Shown here: positions 24,654 to 32,694 of the stretch, one piece after another
Numbering within the stretch: the first letter of the stretch is position 1
Layout of the letters: each line of letters opens with the position of its first letter
NCBI RefSeq assembly: GCF_001678665.1
Contig: NZ_LZRP01000013.1
Span: forward strand, 1-57,339
From: Erythrobacter sp. QSSC1-22B
GTDB lineage: Bacteria > Pseudomonadota > Alphaproteobacteria > Sphingomonadales > Sphingomonadaceae
DNA length: 57,339 nt
Direction: 5' to 3'
Notes under the pieces: model-generated
What the model was told of the DNA's origin: nothing
Database searches by the model: none
What the model saw: only the letters and a program-made list of their open reading frames with translations
Made by a program: the position numbers and the translations under genes

Positions 24654-26636
24654 ATGAACGCGACGAAAATACTCTGGGGCCAGATCGTCTTCGTATCGAT
24701 GATCGTGCTCGGCACGTCATGGGCGGCGACGCAGTGGACAGCCTGGCGGCTGGGGTTCCAGCCGCAGCTTGGAACGCCGTGGTTCGAGCTGCTCGGATGG
24801 CCAGTCTACTTCCCGCCGGCGTTCTTCTGGTGGTGGTATGCCTATGACGCCTATGCACCGCCGATCTTTATTGAGGGCGCGATTATCGCGGCATCGGGCG
24901 GGTTCATGGCCGTAGCCGTCGCGATCTTCATGTCCGTATTACGCGCGAGAGAATCGCAGAACGTCGATACCTATGGATCGGCGCGTTGGGCGGAACCACG
25001 AGACGTCAGGAGCGCCGGGCTGTTCGATCCAGACGGCGTGGTCCTCGGAAAACTCGATCACCACTATCTCCGCCATGACGGACCCGAACATGTACTGTGT
25101 TTCGCGCCGACCCGGTCGGGCAAGGGCGTCGGGCTTGTCATCCCCTCGCTGCTGACCTGGCCGGGATCGGTCATCGTCCACGACATCAAGGGCGAGAACT
25201 GGCAACTCACGTCGGGCTTCCGCGCCGAGCATGGCCGGGTGCTGCTGTTCGATCCGACCAATGCGAACTCGTCCGCCTACAATCCGTTGCTGGAAGTCCG
25301 CCGCGGCGAATGGGAGGTGCGCGACGTCCAGAACATCGCCGACATCCTGGTCGATCCGGAAGGCTCGCTGGAGAAACGCAATCACTGGGAAAAGACCAGC
25401 CATGCACTGCTGGTTGGTGCGATCCTGCATGTCCTTTATGCCGAAGCCGACAAGACGCTCGCCGGCGTCGCCAATTTTCTGTCCGATCCCAAACGCGGCA
25501 TCGAGCTGACGCTCAAAGCGATGATGGTTACCGCGCATCTGGGTGAAGCGGGTCCACATCCCGTGATCGCCAGCGCCGCACGAGAGCTTTTGAACAAATC
25601 CGGCAACGAACGCTCCGGCGTTCTCTCGACCGCGATGTCGTTTCTCGGTCTCTACCGCGATCCCGTCGTTGCCAAGGTAACGCGTCGCAGCGACTGGCGC
25701 ATCGCAGATCTGGTCGAAAGCCCGGACCCGGTCACGCTCTACCTCGTCGTGCCGCCCTCCGACATCAACCGCACCAAACCGCTGATCCGCCTGATCCTGA
25801 ATCAGATCGGTCGCCGGTTGACGGAAGACCTGGCTGGCCATGACCGGCGCCACCGTCTGCTCCTGATGCTGGATGAGTTCCCCGCATTGGGTCGACTCGA
25901 CTTCTTCGAGAGCGCGCTCGCCTTCATGGCGGGCTACGGCCTCAAAAGCTTCCTGATCGCGCAGTCGCTCAACCAGATCGAGAAAGCCTACGGTCCGAAC
26001 AACTCGATCCTCGACAACTGCCATGTCCGGGTGAGCTTCGCCACCAATGACGAGCGCACAGCCAAGCGTGTGTCCGATGCGCTCGGTACGGCAACTGAAC
26101 TACGCGCGATGAAGAACTATGCCGGGCATCGTCTGTCACCGTGGCTCGGTCACTTGATGGTGAGCCGCCAGGAGACCGCACGCCCGCTTCTGACTCCCGG
26201 CGAGGTGATGCAGCTTCCGCCGTCCGACGAGATCGTCATGGTGGCGGGCACGCCTCCGATCCGGGCGAAGAAGGCGCGCTACTTTGAAGACGCCCAGTTC
26301 CAGGCACGCATTCTGACACCATCTGCGCCCGAGAAGGCAGCGGCCCGAGCTGACGATTGGAGCGCGCTACCACTACCGGCGCGACCGGATATCGCCGATC
26401 CGGAGTCTCAATCCGATCACGACGAAGCAGGCGGGACGCAGCACGAAAATCGCAAGCAAGCTGAGCTCGATCAGGCGCAAATGACGGAGGAGTCCAAGCC
26501 AATGGACAACGAATTCGAACCCGATCTGAAAAAACCGCCGACTGACCGTGCCGCGCAACTGCGCTTGTTCGACCAGCAGGCAAGTCAGGTCGCGCGGCAG
26601 GCTTCGCTCGATCCGGACGATGGCGTCGATATGTGA
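24654..26636 (+). CDS. traG: TraG/VirD4-family coupling protein
   Basis: 660 aa from the ATG at 24654 (AAAGGAAAA upstream). Two or three N-terminal membrane helices (about residues 8-30, 42-62 and 72-95) are followed by the ATPase: FAPTRSGKGVGLVIPSLLTW (Walker A near 152-158), SVIVHDIKGENWQLT, LLLMLDEFPALGRL (Walker B) and KSFLIAQSLNQIEKAYG. The C-terminal tail is polar and likely unstructured. It links the relaxosome to the trb channel at the inner membrane and drives DNA transfer. Confidence 0.94.
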   Translation: MNATKILWGQIVFVSMIVLGTSWAATQWTAWRLGFQPQLGTPWFELLGWPVYFPPAFFWWWYAYDAYAPPIFIEGAIIAASGGFMAVAVAIFMSVLRARESQNVDTYGSARWAEPRDVRSAGLFDPDGVVLGKLDHHYLRHDGPEHVLCFAPTRSGKGVGLVIPSLLTWPGSVIVHDIKGENWQLTSGFRAEHGRVLLFDPTNANSSAYNPLLEVRRGEWEVRDVQNIADILVDPEGSLEKRNHWEKTSHALLVGAILHVLYAEADKTLAGVANFLSDPKRGIELTLKAMMVTAHLGEAGPHPVIASAARELLNKSGNERSGVLSTAMSFLGLYRDPVVAKVTRRSDWRIADLVESPDPVTLYLVVPPSDINRTKPLIRLILNQIGRRLTEDLAGHDRRHRLLLMLDEFPALGRLDFFESALAFMAGYGLKSFLIAQSLNQIEKAYGPNNSILDNCHVRVSFATNDERTAKRVSDALGTATELRAMKNYAGHRLSPWLGHLMVSRQETARPLLTPGEVMQLPPSDEIVMVAGTPPIRAKKARYFEDAQFQARILTPSAPEKAAARADDWSALPLPARPDIADPESQSDHDEAGGTQHENRKQAELDQAQMTEESKPMDNEFEPDLKKPPTDRAAQLRLFDQQASQVARQASLDPDDGVDM

Positions 26637-26646
26637 GGGCGCGGCA

Positions 26647-27066
26647 ATGAAGCAACGGAAAAAGCAACGCCTGTCCGTCTATCTCGATCCGGAGATCATG
26701 ACGGCGCTCGCCGACTATGCGGCGCGGCGAGATCACTCACGGTCCTTGGTTGCCGAGGCCGCGATCGCGTCGTTCCTGTCACCCGATGCGGCGGAGCGGC
26801 AGGAGGCCGCGACCACCAAACGTCTCGATCAGATCGACCGCCGTATGACCCGGGTGGAGCGCGACGTCGGCATATCGGTTGAAACGCTAGCGGTTTTCAT
26901 CCGATTTTGGTTGGCGACGACACCACCCTTGCCGGAACCTCAACAGGTTGCCGCCAAAGCTCAGGCCGGCACGCGCTATGATGCATTCGTTGCAGCTCTT
27001 GGAAGACGGATCGCGCAAGGACCGAAGCTGCGGCAGGAGATTTCGGAGGATGTTTCGGGTCGATAG
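26647..27066 (+). CDS. CopG-type ribbon-helix-helix protein
   Basis: 139 aa from the ATG at 26647. The first 45 residues are an RHH DNA-binding domain (KKQRLSVYLDPEIMTALADY, RRDHSRSLVAEAAIASFL). A coiled-coil-like stretch (TTKRLDQIDRRMTRVERDVG) and a hydrophobic segment (TLAVFIRFWLATTP) follow. In related elements this gene lies directly between traG and trbB and probably regulates transfer. Here trbB is 13.8 kb away because cargo has entered right after its stop codon. Confidence 0.87.
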   Translation: MKQRKKQRLSVYLDPEIMTALADYAARRDHSRSLVAEAAIASFLSPDAAERQEAATTKRLDQIDRRMTRVERDVGISVETLAVFIRFWLATTPPLPEPQQVAAKAQAGTRYDAFVAALGRRIAQGPKLRQEISEDVSGR

Positions 27067-27197
27067 TGCTGGTTACTTCACATTATCGTATGCCCGCTGT
27101 CGACCCAGAGTTGGTCGTTCCTTGGCAAATCGGCGCAGCCTGATAGCGGACATTTCCGCGCGCTATGTTGGAGGCCGGGAGCGGCAACAACTGGGTG

Positions 27198-27354
27198 TAT
27201 TCTGTTGAAAAACTCGAAGCACGTAATTTTGCTGCGTCGCTGAGTGCGAATTGAATCAGTATGCGCCGTTCGACGAATCAAAATTTTACTCCGCAAGTCC
27301 TCAACGTTCAAAAATTTCGCGATGTTCCAGAGAGCCGACTTTTTCAACACAATA
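27198..27354. repeat. MITE-like element, copy 1
   Basis: 157 bp with inverted ends TATTCTGTTGAAAAA on the left and TTTTTCAACACAATA on the right. It contains no gene. A directly oriented copy of the same length lies at 30352-30507, and much of the interior matches. Together they bracket the thioesterase-SDR-isomerase-tautomerase-HxlR group. The rest of 27067-27394 holds only short remnants, including a GCGGACATT motif seen again near 32.9 kb. Confidence 0.8.
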
Positions 27355-27394
27355 GGGTGGGAAGCGGTCAGACGGCTTTTGGCAAAATGGTGCC

Positions 27395-27874
27395 TTACAT
27401 CTCGGTCATTTGTTGAATAATACATGCGCTGGTTCCAGTAGCGATCAGCTTTCCATCAAGTTTGCGCATTTCGCCATGCGCAGTGGCAACCGTTCGGCCA
27501 CCTGAAACGAGAGTGCCCATGATTTCGAGTTCATGCTGCTGCCCGCCCGGCAATGCGCGAATGAAGCGAACGGAAGTGTCCAGCGACGCGAAGCCTTTGC
27601 CTTTACTAAGGGTGCTAAGGACGGCCAGCCCCATCGCCGTATCGAGGGCCGTAAGCGCCAAGCCGCCATGGACGATGCCGCCCGGATTAAGGAAGCTATC
27701 ATCAGCAGTGATACGAAGGACAATTTTGCCACGCTCATGATGGTACATTTGAAGCGGTATGCGCTGTCCGATTGGAGGTTGTGGCAATTTGCCATCTTTC
27801 ATGGCGGTCAGGAATTCCATTCCTGACATACCGGCAGCTATTTGCGGATCGGCTATGCCATATCGGATCGTCAC
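27395..27874 (-). CDS. PaaI-like hotdog thioesterase
   Basis: 159 aa from a GTG at 27874 whose first bases overlap the stop of the SDR gene (GTGA); an ATG at 27916 would need a 46-bp overlap. The hotdog core is seen in SFLNPGGIVHGGLALTALDT, the conserved HGG box with a following Asp, and in SVRFIRALPGGQQ. Such enzymes hydrolyse acyl-CoA thioesters, often of aromatic acids. It is the last gene of a four-gene operon with an SDR, a DsbA-like isomerase and a tautomerase-like protein, so it probably acts on a small catabolic or detoxification intermediate. Confidence 0.85.
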   Translation of the reverse strand: MTIRYGIADPQIAAGMSGMEFLTAMKDGKLPQPPIGQRIPLQMYHHERGKIVLRITADDSFLNPGGIVHGGLALTALDTAMGLAVLSTLSKGKGFASLDTSVRFIRALPGGQQHELEIMGTLVSGGRTVATAHGEMRKLDGKLIATGTSACIIQQMTEM

Positions 27875-28575
27875 CACGGTTCGCCAAATGGTCTGATCAC
27901 GCTGTCGAAAGACCATGCTGATTTTAGCTGATGCGCTAGTCTGTAGACCTCGTCCGCAATGTCATTAGGCTGCGCAAAGAAATCATCAGGTTTGTCCGGC
28001 GCCATTTTTCGTGTCCAAGCCAGGTCGATCACCGCGTCGATTGCAATGTAGGCGCAATGAACACCCTTCGGCCCGACTTCCCGCGCAATGCTCTCCAATA
28101 GGATGCGCTGGGCAGCCTTAGTTGGAGCAAAACCTGCAAAATTTGCCTTGCCCCGATAGGCCGACGTGTTGCCGGTCGCGAGGAAAGCACCGCCTCCGCT
28201 ATCGATCATTCTAGGTATCAGTGCTCGCGCGATGTCCAGCAAAGCTTCGACATTGATAGTGAAATTCCGGGTTAGATCGGCAGGATCGATATTGAGATAG
28301 TTGCCGAACGTGCCTCCGACCGCATTGTTGACGACTATATCGGGCACGCCTTCACGCAAAACCGCCTCGATAAAATTTAAGCGCTCCTTAGGATCGGCAA
28401 GGTCGGCACAGATCGACACGGCGTTGCCTAGCTCGTCTTCTAACTCGGCAAGTCTTTCCTTGTTGCGGGCATTCAACAGCAATCGGTAGCCATCGCCCGC
28501 AAACCGCCGTGCGATCGCCGATCCAGTGCCTGGCCCGACGCCAGTTATCAGACACACCCTTGGCTTATCCTTCAT
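27871..28575 (-). CDS. Short-chain dehydrogenase/reductase family protein with altered active site
   Basis: 234 aa. The Rossmann nucleotide site is LITGVGPGTGSAIARRF, the adenine-contact motif DLADP is present, and IVVNNAVGGTFG follows. The helix that normally carries YxxxK reads FAGFAPTKAAQRIL, so the catalytic tyrosine position is Phe while the lysine remains. The preceding TSAYRG supplies a serine. The loss of Tyr means either altered chemistry, as in some SDR subfamilies, or a non-redox role. It is coupled to both neighbours by four-base overlaps. Confidence 0.85.
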   Translation of the reverse strand: MKDKPRVCLITGVGPGTGSAIARRFAGDGYRLLLNARNKERLAELEDELGNAVSICADLADPKERLNFIEAVLREGVPDIVVNNAVGGTFGNYLNIDPADLTRNFTINVEALLDIARALIPRMIDSGGGAFLATGNTSAYRGKANFAGFAPTKAAQRILLESIAREVGPKGVHCAYIAIDAVIDLAWTRKMAPDKPDDFFAQPNDIADEVYRLAHQLKSAWSFDSVIRPFGEPW

Positions 28576-29153
28576 GCTGTCATGGCCTCCACCAAAAAGT
28601 CGAGCCGGTCATTTCCAAAGAAGTTGCCATTGTCGGTGTGAAAGAATGGAACTCCAAACACCCCATCCGAAACCGCTTTATCTACTCGCTTATCCAACGC
28701 ATTTTTTGCATCATCGCGAGTAGTCCAATAACGCACAAAGCGCTCGTTCTTTGCGGCAAAGAAGTCCCGCATTTTTTCGTCGTCGCCGATCGGTGCCTGT
28801 TCGGCCCATACTGCAGCAAACGCCGCCTTGGAAAAGGCTTCTACATCGTCCCCAGCCACAAGCGCAGCTTGGAGTAAGGGTGCAGTTGAGAATGTCCCAA
28901 ACGCAGGATGAACTGCAAATGGCACACCCAACCTCGCAACCCAACGGGCGACATCTTGTCCCGAGTAAGTTCGCTTGGCTTTGCAGGTGAGAGATGTTGG
29001 AACATTGCCGACCTTCTCCATCACCATGCCAACAGCTACCGGTAGCAATTCCACTCTGCGACCAGTTCGCTGCTCGATATCGGCACGTTGTCCGAATGCG
29101 AAGTAGGAATATGGGCTAACGAAATCATAGTAGAGTTTGATAGGCTCGCTCAT
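28572..29153 (-). CDS. 2-hydroxychromene-2-carboxylate isomerase / DsbA-like protein
   Basis: 193 aa from the ATG at 29153, which has AAGGAG seven bases upstream; the longer reading to 29294 is rejected. The thioredoxin-fold kappa-GST-like architecture is seen in IKLYYDFVSPYSYFA, with a serine in place of the CxxC of DsbA, and in DGVFGVPFFHTDNGNFFGND near the end with the cis-proline VPFF. Family members are glutathione-dependent isomerases of aromatic degradation, or GST kappa-like detoxification enzymes. Which substrate is used here is unknown. Confidence 0.85.
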   Translation of the reverse strand: MSEPIKLYYDFVSPYSYFAFGQRADIEQRTGRRVELLPVAVGMVMEKVGNVPTSLTCKAKRTYSGQDVARWVARLGVPFAVHPAFGTFSTAPLLQAALVAGDDVEAFSKAAFAAVWAEQAPIGDDEKMRDFFAAKNERFVRYWTTRDDAKNALDKRVDKAVSDGVFGVPFFHTDNGNFFGNDRLDFLVEAMTA

Positions 29154-29166
29154 CGTCAATACTCCT

Positions 29167-29724
29167 TCAATAGCGAACAAGGGCGCGACCGGCCGTTTTC
29201 TCGGGGAATTCGGCGAGATCGTATAAACGGTCTTTCGCCGCGAAATATGCGCGCGGGAATGCAAGCAACGGATGATCGGCAGGTATCTTCGCAAGCTGTG
29301 CGATGCCTAGCAAACTAGACGTTCGGCCACTGGTCGCCAGATGACCTTCCGGCCACTCAAACAGCTGTATCCAGATCGAACGGGACGCGCCTTCGATACC
29401 TTCTTTACCGGTAATTTTGAGGATGGCTTTGGTAATAGCGCGGTGGCATTCGGACTTGCGGTCCTGATCCATCGACCCTTCAGGGACGTTCAGTTCGATC
29501 AGCCATCGGCCAGCGACTGCCTCGAATGTGCTGTCACTTCGTCCGCCCAGATACCAGTCCTTGGTTTCAATAGGTTGGAAGCGAACCCAGGCTATTGAAC
29601 GGCCTTCAGGCGTATCGGCGCCACCTTCGATTGCGAGGATCACTTTTGTCAGATCCTCAGCAAGTTTGTCCTTTTTTGCTTGGCTGAGTGCTTCTGGTGG
29701 ATGTTGCACTGTCATCATCGGCAT
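29167..29724 (-). CDS. Tautomerase-superfamily protein
   Basis: 185 aa from the ATG at 29724. That start has AAGGAG seven bases upstream and leaves proline as residue 2, which becomes the catalytic N-terminal Pro after Met removal; the ATG at 29730 would not. The N-terminal 80 residues (MPMMTVQHPPEAL, KLAEDLTKVILAIEGG) and the segment with KITGKEGIEGASRSIWIQ resemble two tandem tautomerase-like beta-alpha-beta units. The C-terminal 50 residues are extra. It is the first gene of the operon and is divergent from the HxlR gene across shared half-sites. Confidence 0.75.
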   Translation of the reverse strand: MPMMTVQHPPEALSQAKKDKLAEDLTKVILAIEGGADTPEGRSIAWVRFQPIETKDWYLGGRSDSTFEAVAGRWLIELNVPEGSMDQDRKSECHRAITKAILKITGKEGIEGASRSIWIQLFEWPEGHLATSGRTSSLLGIAQLAKIPADHPLLAFPRAYFAAKDRLYDLAEFPEKTAGRALVRY

Positions 29725-29751
29725 AATCATTCTCCTTATGGTAGCTTAAGG

Positions 29752-29782
29752 ATACCGATTCGATTGGTATTGTAAAGATACC
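29752..29782. promoter_or_regulatory. Operator-like ATACC/GGTAT cluster between tautomerase operon and hxlR
   Basis: ATACC (29752-29756), GGTAT (29766-29770) and ATACC (29778-29782) alternate in orientation in the 60-bp space between the two divergent starts. The last half-site ends two bases before the first possible ATG of the HxlR gene. It is suited to HxlR binding and joint control of both directions. Confidence 0.55.
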
Positions 29783-29784
29783 TT

Positions 29785-30300
29785 ATGCCGATTATCTGTA
29801 AGGGAATGACCCGCACCTCTCTCGATCATCACAATTGTAGCTTTGCGCGAACGGTCGACATCATAGGCGATCGTTGGTCGCTTATGATCCTTCGCGATGC
29901 GTTTTACGGGGTTCGGCGGTTTAGCGAATTCAAACGCCGCCTTGGGGTGACGCAAGGCATTTTATCATCCCGCCTCGCGCAGATGGTTAAGCGGGGATTG
30001 CTTGATAAGCATTTGCTGGACGACACATCGTCTCGCGAGGAATATCGGCTCACTGCTTCTGGACGTGCGATGTTCCCCATTGTCGTTGCAATCATGCAGT
30101 GGGGTGACGATCACATACACAGCACAGACGGCCCTCCAATCCGATTGTTCGACAAAGGCAGCCAGCAGGTGCTGGACGCTCTGACAGTCTGTGTCGGGGG
30201 AGAGCCATTGGCTCTGCAGAACGTCGGTTTCGAACCAGGCCCCAATGCAAGTTCGGCTACGATATCGGAGTTCGAAAAAGTGGCCCGAAAGGCTTTGTAA
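29785..30300 (+). CDS. HxlR-family transcriptional regulator 1
   Basis: 171 aa (start at 29785; 29806 is a possible alternative). The winged-HTH has the family pattern: CSFARTVDIIGDRWSLMILR with the N-terminal cysteine, DAFYGVRRFSEFKRRLGVTQ, GILSSRLAQMVKRGLL and EYRLTASGRAMFPIV. HxlR regulators such as QorR/YodB often sense quinones or aldehydes by cysteine oxidation or alkylation. The C-terminal 60 residues are an added domain. It is divergent from the tautomerase-isomerase-SDR-thioesterase operon and is its probable repressor. Confidence 0.87.
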   Translation: MPIICKGMTRTSLDHHNCSFARTVDIIGDRWSLMILRDAFYGVRRFSEFKRRLGVTQGILSSRLAQMVKRGLLDKHLLDDTSSREEYRLTASGRAMFPIVVAIMQWGDDHIHSTDGPPIRLFDKGSQQVLDALTVCVGGEPLALQNVGFEPGPNASSATISEFEKVARKAL

Positions 30301-30351
30301 GGGCTGCTTGTGGTGAACTGGATCAGATAGTCCGACGGCTGCTGTTGGGTC

Positions 30352-30507
30352 TATTATGTTGAAAAACTCGAAGCACGTATTTTTGCTACATCGAGGAGTA
30401 CGAATTGGACCGTATGCGCCGTGCAACGAATTAAAACGTCGCTCCGCAAGCACTCATAGTTCGAAAATTTCGCGACGTTCCAGAGAGCCGACTTTTTCAA
30501 CAGAATT
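30352..30507. repeat. MITE-like element, copy 2
   Basis: 156 bp in the same orientation as the copy at 27198. The ends are TATTATGTTGAAAAA and TTTTTCAACAGAATT, and the interior shares blocks such as CTCGAAGCACGTA, TATGCGCCG and TTCCAGAGAGCCGAC. Ends of both copies abut GGGT sequences outside. No coding capacity. Confidence 0.8.
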
Positions 30508-30624
30508 GGGTCGGCAGCTGACGTTCGGCTTCCGGCGGAATGCCGTCTGGAGCTGCCTGACCGGTCTCGGGATCGTGGACGGCCAGCGGGAACGGCTTAA
30601 GCTGGGTGGCAAGCCGAATGGCTG
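30508..30624 (-). repeat. Degenerate coding-like repeat, copy A
   Basis: On the minus strand this reads LATQLKPFPLAVHDPETGQA and continues without a stop until it meets the MITE end. A diverged copy at 32695-32815 gives a related peptide ending in a stop. The two DNA copies align without large gaps over about 120 bases. It is a remnant of an unknown gene or a long intergenic repeat. Confidence 0.5.
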
Positions 30625-31308
30625 CTAGTGGCGCGCATTTGAGCCTTTCGAACCTTCTGCCTTCGCTGGTAGAGGGAATAGCCTCGCAAATGCTTCGAAC
30701 ATTGCCGGATCGCCCTGAATAGCGAGACCGGCCTGCTGCGCGTCGTCAAGCGACAGGCCACCATATACCACACCTGCGACAAGATCAGGATTGCCAGCAA
30801 CTGTCGTCTTGGCGTTCGCAAGCTGGTTTGGTTCGATCGTCAGTTCTCCATTACTCACGCTTACGCTGTGAGCCCGCCTGTCCAGAATGAGATCAAAATT
30901 CAGGTCTAAACCGGCCGCCCGGTCGGCATCGAACATCGTGCGGAACGAGAGCATGACCGACGCAGCACTCATCGGCATGCCTTGCGCCATGGTCGGTGAT
31001 TTGGCGGCCCATTTGCCAATCGATTTAATGATCGGCTCAAGTTCCGCTCCCCACTCAGTCAGTTCGTAGACCATGGCGGGAGCCGGTGGCGGTAATTGCC
31101 GTCGAACGGCAATATATGATCGCTCCAACTCACCGAGCCGAACAGTGAGGATATTGGAACTGATACCGGGCAACGCAGCCTTAAGATCACTGAACCTCTG
31201 CGGTCCGGGGATCAGCTCCCGTATGATGAGAAGCGCCCACCGCTCCCCAAACAAATCGAGCGCATGGGCGGTCGCACAGCCATCGTCATATGGTTTCTTA
31301 CGGGGCAT
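30625..31308 (-). CDS. HxlR-family regulator 2 with C-terminal sterol-carrier-like domain
   Basis: 227 aa. The N-terminal HxlR winged-HTH is PYDDGCATAHALDLFGERWA, LIIRELIPGPQRFSDLKAAL, SSNILTVRLGELERSYI and VYELTEWGAELEPI. Residues 120-220 resemble an SCP2-like ligand-binding domain (VSVSNGELTIEPNQLANAKT, GGLSLDDAQQAGLAIQGD). This HxlR-SCP2 fusion is a known arrangement and suggests sensing of a hydrophobic small molecule. It is divergent from the DUF1428 gene with a palindrome between them, so it probably controls that operon. Confidence 0.87.
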   Translation of the reverse strand: MPRKKPYDDGCATAHALDLFGERWALLIIRELIPGPQRFSDLKAALPGISSNILTVRLGELERSYIAVRRQLPPPAPAMVYELTEWGAELEPIIKSIGKWAAKSPTMAQGMPMSAASVMLSFRTMFDADRAAGLDLNFDLILDRRAHSVSVSNGELTIEPNQLANAKTTVAGNPDLVAGVVYGGLSLDDAQQAGLAIQGDPAMFEAFARLFPLPAKAEGSKGSNARH

Positions 31309-31356
31309 GAAAGGCAGTTAGTATCCTTTTATCGAAGTTACCAATTGTTTTTAGCA

Positions 31357-31372
31357 ATCATGCTGTCATGAT
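31357..31372. promoter_or_regulatory. Palindrome between hxlR2 and the DUF1428 operon
   Basis: ATCATG, a CTGT spacer and CATGAT form a perfect inverted repeat, flanked by further partly symmetric bases. It lies midway in the 94-bp divergent region, 30 bases before the DUF1428 start, a fitting site for the adjacent HxlR regulator. Confidence 0.5.
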
Positions 31373-31402
31373 AAGCAACGAATCAGATGAGAGGATGGTA
31401 GT

Positions 31403-31753
31403 ATGGCTTATATGGATTGTGTCGTTTGCGCGGTGCCCACTGCGAACAAGGAAGCCTATCGCAAGCACGCGAAGGAAGCATTCCCGATGTTCAAGGAGCA
31501 AGGGGCGGAATCGATGATCGAATGCTGGGGCGACGATGTGCCGGAGGGCAAGGTCAACTCGCTCCATACAGCGGTCGACCGCAAGGCGGACGAAACTATT
31601 GTGATGTCCTACATCCGTTGGCCCTCGAAAACCGCCCGCGATGCTGCTTGGGAGAAAATCATGTCTAATCCCGAGATGGAGAAGATGGACATGCCGTTCG
31701 ACGGCAGCCGCATGATCTTCGGCGGTTTCGAACTGCTTGTGGAAGCATTGTGA
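31403..31753 (+). CDS. DUF1428 family protein (YbaA-like)
   Basis: 116 aa. It matches the DUF1428 layout: MAYMDCVVCAVPTANKEAYR, MIECWGDDVPEGKVNSLHTA, ETIVMSYIRWPSKTARDAAW and MDMPFDGSRMIFGGFELLVE. The fold is a dimeric alpha/beta barrel related to EthD/YCII proteins. Its reaction is unknown; such genes often sit with VOC and YCII proteins under stress-type regulators, as here. A one-base overlap links it to the following VOC-like gene. Start follows GAGAGGATGGTAGT. Confidence 0.87.
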   Translation: MAYMDCVVCAVPTANKEAYRKHAKEAFPMFKEQGAESMIECWGDDVPEGKVNSLHTAVDRKADETIVMSYIRWPSKTARDAAWEKIMSNPEMEKMDMPFDGSRMIFGGFELLVEAL

Positions 31754-32223
31754 TGAGTAGCGAACCCAAAGTTCGCACTTGCCTCGGCATTAATGGAGAC
31801 GGGGCGGAAGCTGCGGAATTCTATGTGTCGCTGCTTCCCGGTAGCTTCATTGAGACGCAATCATATCCTGACCCTGACGGCGCTCCGTTGGCCATAGAAT
31901 TTATGCTTGCCGGCGCGCCTTACATGGTTCTGAATGCTGGCCCAGAATTTTAACACAGTATGGCCGCTTCGATTTCCGTGCTGACGGAAGATCAAGCCGA
32001 AACTGACGATCTGTGGCCGAAACTCCTGGAAAACGGCGGCGCGGAAAGTCGGTGCGGGTGGTTGGTCGACCGGTTCGGAGTGTCATGGCAGATCATCCCT
32101 AAGGCCCTGCCCAGAATGATGGATGCTGATGACAAGGACGCAGCCATGAGGGCGCGCAAAGCGATAATGAAAATGGCGAAGATCGACATTTTCGAACTGG
32201 AAATTGCGTTCTCTAGAAAATGA
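31753..32223 (+). pseudogene. PhnB-like VOC protein gene with an in-frame stop
   Basis: The frame starts at 31753 and gives KVRTCLGINGDGAEAAEFYV and YMVLNAGPEF, then TAA at 31951-31953, then HSMAASISVLTEDQAETDDL and GWLVDRFGVSWQIIPKALPR in the same frame to 32223. Intact PhnB-like VOC proteins have a lysine at the stop position (EFKH), so one A-to-T change converting AAA to TAA explains it. The downstream half has an ATG at 31960 but cannot fold alone. Either an inactivated gene or a base error. Confidence 0.82.
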
Positions 32224-32275
32224 GTAACCGCCAACCTGCTGGTCAGTGTTGGGAATTGACGAAGGGAAGCAAGCT

Positions 32276-32647
32276 ATGCGCGGGATGGTGTTCGTAAAAG
32301 CGACGATGTCGAGTGAACAGGGCATTCTGCCGACGCCTGAATTGCTAGCAGCAATGGGCAAATACAATGATGAGCTCACCGAAGCTGGCATTATGATTGA
32401 TGGAGGGGGGCTCAAACCTACATCACAGGCCAAGAGGATCGTTTTTGACGAGTCTGACCGGACGATAGTAGGTGGCCCCTTTTCTGAAACCCGAGAGATC
32501 GTCTCCGGGTATTGGATCTGGCAGGTCAAAGATATGGATGAAGCAATAGTCTGGGCGAGGCGCTGTCCGAACCCAATGCCAACTCCCAGCGAACTCGAAA
32601 TTCGCCCATTCTACGACATGGAAGATTTCGAATACACCGCAGGATGA
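32276..32647 (+). CDS. YCII/DGPF-domain protein
   Basis: 123 aa from the ATG at 32276. The YCII-related pattern is visible: MVFVKATMSSEQGILPTPEL, AAMGKYNDELTEAGIMIDGG, VGGPFSETREIVSGYWIWQV and LEIRPFYDMEDFE. Such proteins form small dimeric ferredoxin-like barrels of unknown activity, sometimes associated with sigma factors or aromatic metabolism. It is third in the HxlR2-controlled group. An ATG at 32246 gives ten more residues without a better ribosome site. Confidence 0.85.
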   Translation: MRGMVFVKATMSSEQGILPTPELLAAMGKYNDELTEAGIMIDGGGLKPTSQAKRIVFDESDRTIVGGPFSETREIVSGYWIWQVKDMDEAIVWARRCPNPMPTPSELEIRPFYDMEDFEYTAG

Positions 32648-32694
32648 TTAGGTCTGCTTTTGGGATATTACGAGGCTACCCTTTACGACTGGAG

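Noticed and set aside
24939..26024. 361-codon open frame opposite traG
   Set aside because: Antisense shadow of a clearly identified coupling-protein gene in GC-rich DNA.
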